DNA of 64,000 nt from Bryobacteraceae bacterium. Lineage in GTDB: Bacteria > Acidobacteriota > Terriglobia > Bryobacterales > Bryobacteraceae. This document shows, piece after piece, positions 34,003-42,174 of this stretch (position 1 is the stretch's first letter; the number at the start of each line of letters is the position of its first letter). The notes under the pieces are model-generated. The model was given only the letters and a program-made list of their open reading frames with translations. It searched no databases and had not been told where the DNA came from. Both the position numbers and the translations under genes were made by a program. The DNA lies in the NCBI GenBank assembly GCA_041394945.1, contig JAWKHH010000002.1, positions 442,501 to 506,500 of the forward strand, written 5' to 3'.

Positions 34003-35331
34003 CTACCAGGACGTGAGCCAGCCGATCAGCGGATCGCTCAGCGCGGCGGACGCCAACCGTTCTCGCGCCGCTCTGAGGTAGTGCGAGATTTGCGCGGGCC
34101 CGATGGCGACTTCGTCATGCGGCCAGTCGCAATTGGCGCAATGCGGTTCGGCGCCTCCACCGAGTTCGGCGTGGCGCTGCCGATAGGCGTCCCGGTGGGC
34201 CCAGGAAAGGCGCGCCAGATTGTATTTCGGCGCATGGAACGGGTCAGGGTCGTCGAGGTGGGCGTAGGTGAGATCGAGGTCCGGGCGGGCGGCGCCCCAA
34301 CATGGGAAAACGCGCCCGTTGGCGTCGAGGGCCATGTTTGTATAGAGCCATTGGCAGGTGGCGGGAGCATGGTGCTGCTCTTCGCCGGCGTATTGGTCTT
34401 CCCAAGCGCGTTCGAACTCGCGATCGATGGCGCTGGCCGCGGACTCGGAGCAACGGACCATCCAGTTAGCCGCGATGTCCTGTTCGGAATCGCAATTGAA
34501 TTCCGCAACCGAGGGCGGCGCCCGCGAAGGCTTGATCGAAGGATCGTCCCAGGAGACATCGAATGGGGTGACCACGCGGAATACGTCGACGCCCAACTGG
34601 CGGGCGGTCTCCGCCGCCAGCGGGATCTCGTGTTCGTTGTGCTCAAAGGCGAGGTAGTGCCAGCAGACGACAGGAGTGCGCTTGCCAGCCCGGCGCTTGG
34701 CCTCAATGAGGAGACGGAGATTCCGGTAGGCGATTTCGATGTCACCTCGCCTTCGAAACAGCTCGTAGACGCCCTGGGTGGCTCCGTCGATGGATACCAC
34801 CATCTGATCGAGGCCGGATTCCACGTAGGCATCGGCGTCGAAGCCGCGAACGGCGAGGTTCGTGGAGAACATCGTTTGCATGAGGTAGCCTTTCGCCATC
34901 CCAACCAGCCGCGGCGTATCGGGATTGACTAACGGCTCGCCATAGTTGCAGAACATAGCCTGGAATGCGTAGGGGCCGTAGCGGTCGAGCAGTTGGGCGA
35001 AGCGGTCCAGGGGGAGGCGTCCGGGCCGCCAGTCAAAGAGCTTTCCGTCGCGGGAGAAGCGCGAATGAACACATCCCGGGCATGCGAGGTTGCAGCCATT
35101 GACGGGGTCCACCACGAGCCCGAGCGGCCGCGAGAGGAGGCTGGTGGCCCGTCGCAGGAAGTGATGCCTGGCCAGGCACAGGTTCTGGATCTTCCGGACG
35201 AGGGCCTTGGCGGCGATCTCCGGCACCGTGCTCGGCCCGGTTAGGGACTTCAGGAGCGAAAGCTTTTGCACGTCGAGCCGGCGGAGAAGTTCGAGAAGAC
35301 TCTCGCTATCGGTGGGCGGCGCATCAGGCAT
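34003..35331 (-). CDS. Radical SAM/SPASM-like protein
   Basis: The ATG at 35331 (MPDAPPTDSESLLELLRRLD) is preferred. A longer frame to 35436 overlaps an upstream ORF and has poor codon character. The 442-residue protein has PLGLVVDPVNGCNLACPGC (Cys80, Cys84, Cys87), FCNYGEPLVNP, MFSTNLAVRGFDADAY and MVVSIDGATQGVYELFRRRG. The C-terminal ligand cysteines are in ATCQWLYTNMALDANGRVFP, CWGAARPDL and PHCANCDWPHDE, so an auxiliary Fe-S domain is likely. Its start overlaps the stop of a 65-83 residue ORF by 8 bases, which suggests coupled translation. Confidence 0.85.
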   Translation of the reverse strand: MPDAPPTDSESLLELLRRLDVQKLSLLKSLTGPSTVPEIAAKALVRKIQNLCLARHHFLRRATSLLSRPLGLVVDPVNGCNLACPGCVHSRFSRDGKLFDWRPGRLPLDRFAQLLDRYGPYAFQAMFCNYGEPLVNPDTPRLVGMAKGYLMQTMFSTNLAVRGFDADAYVESGLDQMVVSIDGATQGVYELFRRRGDIEIAYRNLRLLIEAKRRAGKRTPVVCWHYLAFEHNEHEIPLAAETARQLGVDVFRVVTPFDVSWDDPSIKPSRAPPSVAEFNCDSEQDIAANWMVRCSESAASAIDREFERAWEDQYAGEEQHHAPATCQWLYTNMALDANGRVFPCWGAARPDLDLTYAHLDDPDPFHAPKYNLARLSWAHRDAYRQRHAELGGGAEPHCANCDWPHDEVAIGPAQISHYLRAARERLASAALSDPLIGWLTSW

Positions 35332-35575
35332 GCGGCCGCCAGGAGCCGGCGGCAGGGTCAACGGGGCCGGCAATGACGGCTGTGTAGCGATCGGGATCCC
35401 AGAGAGGCATCTCCCCGCGGCCGGGACCCCCGCCACGGCCGCTCCGGGAGCCGAGGAGAGGCAGGCGCCAATGGCTGGATGCTTCGGCGCCGGCGCCGGC
35501 GAGGAGCGGTTGCGGGTGCATAGCGGGTAGCTTAGCAGGGGAGCAAGAGGCGTGTGATATTCTGAGAGGGATCAC
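35324..35575 (-). CDS. Candidate precursor peptide ORF upstream of radical SAM gene
   Basis: A small ORF reads from a GTG at 35575 (83 codons) or an ATG at 35518 (65 codons) and ends at 35324, 8 bases inside the radical SAM gene. Third codon positions are strongly G or C, as in real genes here. The product has an N-terminal segment HPQPLLAGAGAEASSHWRLP, a centre GSRSGRGGGPGRGEMPLWDP, and a tail DRYTAVIAGPVDPAAGSWRP. The Gly/Arg-rich centre and the aromatic tail fit a ribosomally made peptide that the adjacent radical SAM enzyme could crosslink. No ribosome site of note is seen, and I recognise no precursor family. It could equally be a spurious ORF in GC-rich DNA. Confidence 0.4.
   Translation of the reverse strand: MIPLRISHASCSPAKLPAMHPQPLLAGAGAEASSHWRLPLLGSRSGRGGGPGRGEMPLWDPDRYTAVIAGPVDPAAGSWRPHA
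35532..35561 (+). promoter_or_regulatory. Possible promoter of tRNA-Ser
   Basis: TTAGCA at 35532-35537 and GATATT at 35556-35561 match 4 of 6 bases of each sigma-70 hexamer with an 18-base spacer, and the -10 is preceded by TGT. A start near 35568 would put the tRNA about 23 bases downstream. The same region overlaps the upstream part of the minus-strand small ORF. Confidence 0.35.
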
Positions 35576-35590
35576 TCAATGACTCGCCGC

Positions 35591-35683
<93 letters not shown>

Positions 35684-35766
35684 GTCATCTCCCACCACAA
35701 ATAGACGTCAGCCCAGGGGGGCAATTGCGCCGCTGCGATAGTTACACGCGGCGGGCCGTTGTGTGA

Positions 35767-35781
35767 CGGATTCGAAATCCG
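35767..35781 (+). promoter_or_regulatory. Short palindrome just upstream of the phosphonoacetate-hydrolase-like gene
   Basis: CGGATT and AATCCG pair across a three-base CGA loop, 19 bases before the ATG at 35801. It could be an operator or a translation-affecting hairpin; nothing else supports either. Confidence 0.3.
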
Positions 35782-35800
35782 CTTCGGCTATAACTACCTC

Positions 35801-36955
35801 ATGACGCGGCGAACTTTTCTCTCAGCGGCTCCGGCGTTTCTGCAACGGAAGCAGCGGACCGTGGTGTTCCTGGTGGACGGGCTGGGCGGCGACTATGTGT
35901 CGGCCAGCGAGATGCCGGTGCTCGAATCCTGGAAACGGAAGGGCGTCGCGAAGACGGTGGGAGGAGTGATGCCGTCGGTGACGAACGCGAACAACACGAG
36001 CGTCTGCTGCGGCGCGTGGCCGGAGGAGCACGGCATAACGGCCAACTTCTTTCTCGACGAGGAGACCGGTACGGAACGGTACATGGAGAGCGCGAGCCTT
36101 GTGCTGCGGCCGACGTTGTTCGAGAGGGCCGGCGCCAAGGGTGTGGAGTCCGCGCTGCTCTCGGCCAAGAAGAAGACGGTGAGCCTGCTGCCTCGCGGGG
36201 CCAAGGTGGCGATGACGGCCGAAGAGCCGGGGGCCGAGTGGACGAGGCGGCTGGGGCCCGCGCCACATATCTACAGCCCGGAGATCAACCACTGGCTGCT
36301 GAAGGCTGCGATCGACGTGCTGCGGCGGGAGCCGGAGATCGGGGTGGTGTATGTGCACACGACCGACTATCCGATGCATATGTGGCCGCCGGAAGCACGG
36401 GAGTCGCGGACGCACCTGGCCAGGCTCGACGAGCTGTTCGGCGAACTGGCGGCGGCGGCCCGGGATGCGGCGATCCTGTTGACTGCCGACCATGGGATGC
36501 ATCACAAGAGCCGGTGTTGGGACCTGGAGAAGGCGTGCGCGGCGCGGGGCGTGGCGATCCGAACGGCGATTTCGGCGGAGCAGGACAAGTACCTGAAGCA
36601 CCATCGTGGATTCGGCGGGACGGCGTGGGTGTATCTGAAGTCGGCGCGAGACGCGGATCGGGCGGCGGAGGCGATGGGCAAACTGCCGGGGGTGCTGCGG
36701 GTCCTCACGCGGACGGAAGCGGCGCAGGAGTTTCGACTGATGCCGTCGCGAATCGGCGAGTTGGTGGTGCTGGGCGACGGCGAGACGGTTTTTGGCGGGC
36801 TGGATGCGGAGACGCAATCCCTGCCGCCGGAATACCGGAGCCACGGGGGACTGAGCGAAGCGGAGGTTCCGCTGGTGGCGTACAACGCGGAGGGCGCCCC
36901 GGAAGCGGAGTACTTCCGGCACAACGTGGATCTCGCGCGGTGGTTGTTCCGATAG
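35801..36955 (+). CDS. Alkaline phosphatase-superfamily phosphohydrolase (phosphonoacetate hydrolase-like)
   Basis: The ATG at 35801 gives MTRRTFLSAAPAF, which resembles a short Tat-type leader; the frame extends upstream without coding character. The 384-residue protein has VVFLVDGLGGDYV (metal Asp26), then MPSVTNANNTSVCCGAWPEE with nucleophile Thr61 and HGITANFFLDEETG, and the distal metal segment LLTADHGMHHKSR. This combination (TN.NN motif, HGI.NFF, ADHG) matches phosphonoacetate hydrolase and related nucleotide phosphodiesterases, which cleave C-P or phosphodiester bonds with two metal ions. No phosphonate transport genes are nearby, so the substrate is open. A leader peptide is uncertain. 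Confidence 0.75.
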   Translation: MTRRTFLSAAPAFLQRKQRTVVFLVDGLGGDYVSASEMPVLESWKRKGVAKTVGGVMPSVTNANNTSVCCGAWPEEHGITANFFLDEETGTERYMESASLVLRPTLFERAGAKGVESALLSAKKKTVSLLPRGAKVAMTAEEPGAEWTRRLGPAPHIYSPEINHWLLKAAIDVLRREPEIGVVYVHTTDYPMHMWPPEARESRTHLARLDELFGELAAAARDAAILLTADHGMHHKSRCWDLEKACAARGVAIRTAISAEQDKYLKHHRGFGGTAWVYLKSARDADRAAEAMGKLPGVLRVLTRTEAAQEFRLMPSRIGELVVLGDGETVFGGLDAETQSLPPEYRSHGGLSEAEVPLVAYNAEGAPEAEYFRHNVDLARWLFR

Positions 36956-37194
36956 CCCTCGCTGATCTCACGCAGGCTTTTGGCTTGGCCCAGATGGCAA
37001 GACAGCATCGCCACTCAACATCTGTGCGCTTTCGGCAACGATGCACGCCGCCCCCCTCGTTCAAGGCGATTCTCCCAGCTATATTCCAGCCAGGGTCCGA
37101 CGAACGGAGGTCCGACCGATGGCGGTGCGCCGCGCGGCTTCGATCAGTTGCTCACGCCTTCGGCGCACCCCCGCGCCGGAGCCCACAGCCTGCG

Positions 37195-37959
37195 CTATTG
37201 CGGGGTCAACTCGCGCTCGGCGGCTTCGCGCTTCTCCGCCGGCGCCGGATACCCGATCAGGTCCGCCACCCGCACCCACAGCAACTGCGAGAGCCGCGTC
37301 CGCTCGCCCAGCGGAATATCGATCGTCGGCACCGGCGTCCCCACCCGGATCACCACCTCACCCGGATGGATGCTGAAGCTGCCGGGCGGCTGCACGTCGA
37401 GGCTCCCGACAATGCCGAGCGGGATCATGGGCACGCCCGCCTTGATCGCCACGTACGCGGCGCCATCCTTGAATGCCTCCAACTCGCCCGTCGTCCGTCC
37501 CGCCTCTGGAAACAGAAGCACCGAAATGCCCGTCCGCTGGATCACCCGCGCCGCCTGCGTCATGCTCTTCAGTGACTCCCGCGGATTGTCGTAGTGCACC
37601 GGCAGGTGGCCGGATTTCTTCAGGTGATACCCGATCAGCGGCCAGTAGAACACGCTCGCCTTGGCGAAAAAACGGAACTGCACCCGCAGGTACGGCAGCA
37701 CGATCGGCGAATCGAAGTAGCTGCGGTGATTGGCGACGAAAACGAACGGCCCACCCGGCGGGATGTTCTCAGCGCCCTCCACCCGGACGCGAATGCCGGC
37801 GAACCATAGCAGCCAGCTCGCCCACCGCCGCGCCAGCGCATGTTGGCTGCGCCCGGTGGAGGCAAACGGAGACACGATAATCGACATCGTGCCGAACACA
37901 AACGTCGAGGCGATGATGCCGGGATAGGTGAAGAAGACCGTCCGCAGGAAAACCCACAT
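37195..37959 (-). CDS. plsC: 1-acyl-sn-glycerol-3-phosphate acyltransferase-like (PlsC family)
   Basis: The 254-residue protein has an N-terminal membrane segment (VFFTYPGIIASTFVFGT), the acyltransferase block I NHRSYFD (His78 to Asp83, an HX4D motif), RFFAKASVFYWPLIG, the FPEAGRTTGEL phosphate-binding block, and PMIPLGIVGS. It transfers an acyl chain to a lysophosphatidate-like acceptor. It is divergent from the fatty-acyl reductase with 52 bases between starts and belongs in function to the lipid cluster that follows. Confidence 0.87.
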   Translation of the reverse strand: MWVFLRTVFFTYPGIIASTFVFGTMSIIVSPFASTGRSQHALARRWASWLLWFAGIRVRVEGAENIPPGGPFVFVANHRSYFDSPIVLPYLRVQFRFFAKASVFYWPLIGYHLKKSGHLPVHYDNPRESLKSMTQAARVIQRTGISVLLFPEAGRTTGELEAFKDGAAYVAIKAGVPMIPLGIVGSLDVQPPGSFSIHPGEVVIRVGTPVPTIDIPLGERTRLSQLLWVRVADLIGYPAPAEKREAAERELTPQ

Positions 37960-38011
37960 GTTGACTTCGAAATCGCGAGAACGCTACGCTATTTTAGCGC
38001 AGTAAGCAGCC

Positions 38012-39532
38012 TTGATCTCCGCACGCCAGACCTTCCGCGATCACGAAATCCTCATCACCGGCGCCAACGGCTTCGTAGGGAAAGTCGCGCTGGGGCTCTT
38101 CATCGCCCGTTACCCGGATTTCAAGCACCTGCACATCCTAATGCGGGCGAAGCGCGGGTATTCGCCCCGCGAACGCTTCGAACGGGATGTCCTGACCTCT
38201 CCGTGCCTCGCGCCGGTCGTTGAAAAGGCGGACCCGCGCCTCGTCGCCGAGCGTATGACCATGCACGCTGGCGACATCGGCCAGCCTTTGTGCGGACTGA
38301 GCGAGGAAACCGTCGCCCGACTCACCGGCCGGGTTTCGCTGATCCTCAACATCGCCGGCCTCGTCGAGTTCACACCGCCCGTCGATGAATCCTTCGCCTC
38401 CAACGTCGACGGCACCGAGAACGCCATCGGGCTCGCCAAGCGCCTTGGCGCGAAGATCCTCCACGTCTCCACCTGCTTCGTTTGCGGCGAGTCCGACGGG
38501 CTGGTCGAAGAGGACCTCGCCGTCCCCGGTTTCTACCCCCGCCGCAAGGGCCCCGACGACGAGAGTTTCCGCGCCCGCGACGAAATCCGTTTCATGCGCC
38601 AGCAGATTAGCGGCGTCTACGAGCAGGCCGCTTCCAATCCGCGGATGGACGAAAAGCAGGTGAAGCAGAAGCTGACTGATCTCGGCGTGCAACGCGCCAG
38701 GCAGTGGGGCTGGGTCAACACCTACACCTACTCGAAGAGTCTCGGCGAGCAGTTGATCGCCACCGAGCCCGGCCTCGAGTACGCCATCGTCCGTCCGGCC
38801 ATCGTCGAAGCCGCGCTCGAGTTTCCGTTCCCCGGCTGGGTAGAGGGCGGGCGCACCGCCGCACCGCTCGTCATGATGGCGATGAAAGGCCTGCGCCACT
38901 GGCCCCTCCGCGCCGAAGCTCCCATGGAAGTTGTCCCGGTGGATCAGGTTTGCACCGCCATGCTCGCCGCCGCCGCCCTGCTTCTTCATGGCAAGGGCGC
39001 GCGCGTCTACAACCTAGGAACCGCGGATTCGAACCCGGTGCCTCTCGGCCGGATCGTTGAATGGATGCACGCCGACTATTGCCGGTCCAAGAACCGCCCC
39101 CGATTCCTGATGCCCGGCGTGAAAATCCTCACGCCGGCCCAGGCCAAGAAACGCGGCCAGGCACTGCTGGACCGGCTGAACGGGCTCCACGCGGTGGCCG
39201 TCGGGCTCCGCCAGTTCACCTCGCGCACCGGACTACCCGGCAAGCGCCTGTTTGGCAAGCTGAGCTCGGACCTGCGTGTGCTCGGCATCCAGGTAAACAT
39301 CCGCGAGCAGGCCCTCGAACTCTACCAGCCCTTTCTGTTCGATAACCGCTTCATCTTCGAAAGCCGCAACGTCCGCGAGGCCCATGCCCTGCTCGCCGAA
39401 GAGGACCGCAAGGCGCTGCCCTGGTCGCCGGAGACGATCGACTGGCGGCGCTACTGGTCCGAGAACGAAGTGAAGGGAATCCAGAAATGGGTGGAGGCCG
39501 AAGCCACCAAGGGCTGGTCCTTTAAGATATAG
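38012..39532 (+). CDS. NAD(P)-dependent fatty acyl-CoA/ACP reductase-like protein
   Basis: The start is the TTG at 38012. The 506-residue protein has HEILITGANGFVGKVALGLF (GANGFVG, residues 17-23), SVSTCFVCGESDG-like HVSTCFVCGESDG, the catalytic NTYTYSKSLGEQL (Tyr-x3-Lys) and AIVRPAIVEAALEFPFPG. This is the NAD-binding 4 (male-sterility type) domain of reductases that turn fatty acyl thioesters into aldehydes or alcohols. The C-terminal ~160 residues are helical and of unclear role. It lies 8 bases before the ligase fusion and likely supplies the alkyl branch of an ether or wax-type lipid pathway (inference). Confidence 0.75.
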   Translation: MISARQTFRDHEILITGANGFVGKVALGLFIARYPDFKHLHILMRAKRGYSPRERFERDVLTSPCLAPVVEKADPRLVAERMTMHAGDIGQPLCGLSEETVARLTGRVSLILNIAGLVEFTPPVDESFASNVDGTENAIGLAKRLGAKILHVSTCFVCGESDGLVEEDLAVPGFYPRRKGPDDESFRARDEIRFMRQQISGVYEQAASNPRMDEKQVKQKLTDLGVQRARQWGWVNTYTYSKSLGEQLIATEPGLEYAIVRPAIVEAALEFPFPGWVEGGRTAAPLVMMAMKGLRHWPLRAEAPMEVVPVDQVCTAMLAAAALLLHGKGARVYNLGTADSNPVPLGRIVEWMHADYCRSKNRPRFLMPGVKILTPAQAKKRGQALLDRLNGLHAVAVGLRQFTSRTGLPGKRLFGKLSSDLRVLGIQVNIREQALELYQPFLFDNRFIFESRNVREAHALLAEEDRKALPWSPETIDWRRYWSENEVKGIQKWVEAEATKGWSFKI

Positions 39533-39540
39533 AGATCGGC

Positions 39541-42174
39541 ATGTCCACGCAGACGGTGATTCCGCCGCCGGATGAAACCAAACCGGCCGAAGGCGCGGCC
39601 AAAGCTCCGCTCGAGCAGCAGATCCTCGACATCGTCCGCGATCTGCTCGTCGAGCAGGGCAAGGACCGCGCCGCCGCCAACCTCACTCCCAAGTCCAGCT
39701 TTCAAAAGGATCTCGGTCTCGCGAGCCTCGACCTCGTCGAACTCGTCGTGCGTTGCGAAACGCGCCTCGAGATGGAAATCCCCGACGAGATCGCCGAGCA
39801 GGCCGATACGCCCGCCGGCTGGGCCAAGGCCATCCGCGAAGGCGCCGAGAACCCGGCCGCCGAATCGGCCTACCGGATCGTGCCGCCGCCGGAGGATCCC
39901 GTCGCGTTGCCGGCCGATGCCCGCACCCTCGTCGACGTCCTCCACTGGCACGCCGAAAAGGCGCACGGCCGCGTCCATATTCACCTGCTCGAGGAAGGCA
40001 AGGGGCAGGGAATCACCTGCGACCAACTTGCCGAGACGGCCACGCGAGTGGCCCGCGGCCTCATCTCGCTCGGCCTCGTCCGGAACGATACCGTCGCGAT
40101 TCTCCTCCCCACCGGCGCCGACTTCCTCGACGCGTTCTTCGGCGTTCAACTCGCCGGAGGCATCCCCGTTCCCATCTATCCCCCCGCCGACGCCACTCGA
40201 ATCGCCGAGTACGTGGAGCGCCAGACCGGCGTGCTCCAAGGCGCTGGCATCCGCTTCCTGATTTCGTTCGCCGGCGTCGACGCCATTGCCCGCCTGCTTC
40301 GCGTCAACGCGCCAACGCTCATTGAGGTCACCACCGTCGGCCAGTTGCGCGAATACGGCATGCGCACCTCGGCACGATTTCCGGAGCCCTCGCCCATCGC
40401 CGTCGTTCAATACACTTCCGGCACCGTGAGCCGTCCGCGCGGCGCCGTACTCACGCACGAAGGCGTGCTTGCCAACATCCGCGCCATCGGCGAACGGCTC
40501 GGCGTGCGGCCCGGCGACGCCACGGCCAGTTGGCTGCCGCTCGCCAGCGATCTCGGCCTGGTCGGCTGCTGGCTGTTCAGCCTGTACCACACCACGCCGC
40601 TCACGCTGCTTTCTCCGCGCGAGTTCTTCGACCGGCCCGAATCCTGGCTCTGGGCGATTCACGATTCCCACGCCACCCTCGCCGCCGCGCCCAACTACGC
40701 CTACGAAGCCTGCGCCCGCCGCGCGCCGCTGTGGGCGCTCGAAGGGCTCGACCTTTCGCGCTGGCGCGTCGCCATCAACGGCGGCGAAATGGTGCTGCCG
40801 GAAACGATGGAGCGCTTCACGCGCCGCTTCGAACGGTTCGGGTTCCGTGCCGATGCGCTCACCACCGCCTACGGGCTGTCGGAAAACTCGGTCGGCGTCG
40901 CCATCCATACTCCAGGTTCGAGCCCGCGAGCGGCGAACGGCGTCTACTCCGTCGGGGCCCCTCTTGCCGGCCACCGCGTCCGTATCGTTGGCGAAGACGG
41001 CCTCGAACTGGCCGAAGGCGCAACGGGCCGCATTCAGTTCCGCGGACCTTCGCAGTGCCGCGGCTACTATCGCGAAAGCGTGATCAGCGAACTCGGGCGC
41101 GGCGCCAACCTCAGCGGCGACGCCACGGATGCCTGGATGGACACCGGCGACCTGGGCTTCGTTTCCTCGGACGAATTGTTCGTCGTCGGGCGCGCCGGCG
41201 ATGAAATCCTACGCGCCGGGCGGATGCTCGCGCCGCAGCCCATCGAACGCGCTGCCTGCGAAGCCGGTGGAGTCATGGCCAACGGCGCCGCCGCCGTAGG
41301 CATCCGCGATGCCGCCGCGGGTACAGAACGTTTGATCGTCGCCGTCGAGTCCAATGCCGACGATGCCTTTGAGGCCGCCCGTGTGCTCCGCGCCGTGAAG
41401 CAGGCCGTGTCCGCGGCCGTTGGAATCGAGCCCGACGAGGTTCGCGTGATCGCCCCCGGCCGGCTACCGCGCACGTCGAACGGCAAGCTCCGCCGCGGCG
41501 AAGTGCGGCGGATGATCCTTGAGGGTCGCCTCGGCGATGCGCTGCCTTCGCCCGCCACCCAGCGCGCCAGCCTCACCTGGAACAATGCCGGCGCCCTCGT
41601 CCGCCGCGCCCTCTCACGGGGTATTCGTACAGGTAAGGACGCCTTGCGCCTCACTGCCGCCCGCATGTCTGCTTCCGGCGGCGACCCTGTCCCGAATGTG
41701 CTCGGCTGGCTCGGCCGCCGTCCCGAACCCGAAGGCACCACGATGCGCGGACCGATTGTCATCGTTTCCAACCGCTGCACGCAATGGGATGCGCTTTCCA
41801 TCGTCTCCCTTGTGCAGGGCCCCGCCGTGCTGGCCGGTGACGCCGCGCTGCTTGGGCTTCCGGATTGGGCGGCGCGGCTCCTTCGGGATCGCGTGGTGCG
41901 CACGCCGGATCAGATCCGCCACGCCCTCCGCACCGGGGTCACGGTGATCCTGCTGCCCGATTCCCCGCTCGGAACAACCGTCGCGCGATGCCGTTATCAC
42001 CTCGCCCCGATCGAGGCGGCCATCGCCGAAGGGGCTCCGCTGCTGCCGTTCGGGATGCAGATCATCCGCAACCAACTGTTCTTCCGCGTCGGCGAAAAGA
42101 TCCGTCCAGAGGGTCAGTCGGCGCGCGAGTTGCGGCAGGCGGTTCGCGGAGCGATCCGGAACATCTATGCCTGA
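39541..42174 (+). CDS. ACP/acyl-AMP ligase/PlsC-like fusion protein
   Basis: The 877-residue protein has three parts. Residues ~25-95 are an acyl carrier domain (SFQKDLGLASLDLVELVVRC, Ser62 as the pantetheine site; the usual Asp before Ser is Ala). Residues ~115-660 are an adenylate-forming ligase with QYTSGTVSRPRGAVLTHEGV near residue 290, then MDTGDLGFVSSDELFVVGRA and the catalytic Lys segment SNGKLRR. Residues ~735-877 look like a PlsC acyltransferase, but the HX4D motif reads SNRCTQWDAL: Arg745 replaces the His and only Asp750 is kept. The ligase and ACP should load fatty acids. The ATG of plsY overlaps its stop. Confidence 0.8.
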   Translation: MSTQTVIPPPDETKPAEGAAKAPLEQQILDIVRDLLVEQGKDRAAANLTPKSSFQKDLGLASLDLVELVVRCETRLEMEIPDEIAEQADTPAGWAKAIREGAENPAAESAYRIVPPPEDPVALPADARTLVDVLHWHAEKAHGRVHIHLLEEGKGQGITCDQLAETATRVARGLISLGLVRNDTVAILLPTGADFLDAFFGVQLAGGIPVPIYPPADATRIAEYVERQTGVLQGAGIRFLISFAGVDAIARLLRVNAPTLIEVTTVGQLREYGMRTSARFPEPSPIAVVQYTSGTVSRPRGAVLTHEGVLANIRAIGERLGVRPGDATASWLPLASDLGLVGCWLFSLYHTTPLTLLSPREFFDRPESWLWAIHDSHATLAAAPNYAYEACARRAPLWALEGLDLSRWRVAINGGEMVLPETMERFTRRFERFGFRADALTTAYGLSENSVGVAIHTPGSSPRAANGVYSVGAPLAGHRVRIVGEDGLELAEGATGRIQFRGPSQCRGYYRESVISELGRGANLSGDATDAWMDTGDLGFVSSDELFVVGRAGDEILRAGRMLAPQPIERAACEAGGVMANGAAAVGIRDAAAGTERLIVAVESNADDAFEAARVLRAVKQAVSAAVGIEPDEVRVIAPGRLPRTSNGKLRRGEVRRMILEGRLGDALPSPATQRASLTWNNAGALVRRALSRGIRTGKDALRLTAARMSASGGDPVPNVLGWLGRRPEPEGTTMRGPIVIVSNRCTQWDALSIVSLVQGPAVLAGDAALLGLPDWAARLLRDRVVRTPDQIRHALRTGVTVILLPDSPLGTTVARCRYHLAPIEAAIAEGAPLLPFGMQIIRNQLFFRVGEKIRPEGQSARELRQAVRGAIRNIYA

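Noticed and set aside
35332..35436. Longer start of the second radical SAM protein at 35436
   Set aside because: The extra 35 residues are low-complexity and overlap the small upstream ORF, which has better codon character.
36956..37194. dif site or integration junction at the composition switch
   Set aside because: No 28-base Xer-like site or tRNA-end repeat could be found by eye.
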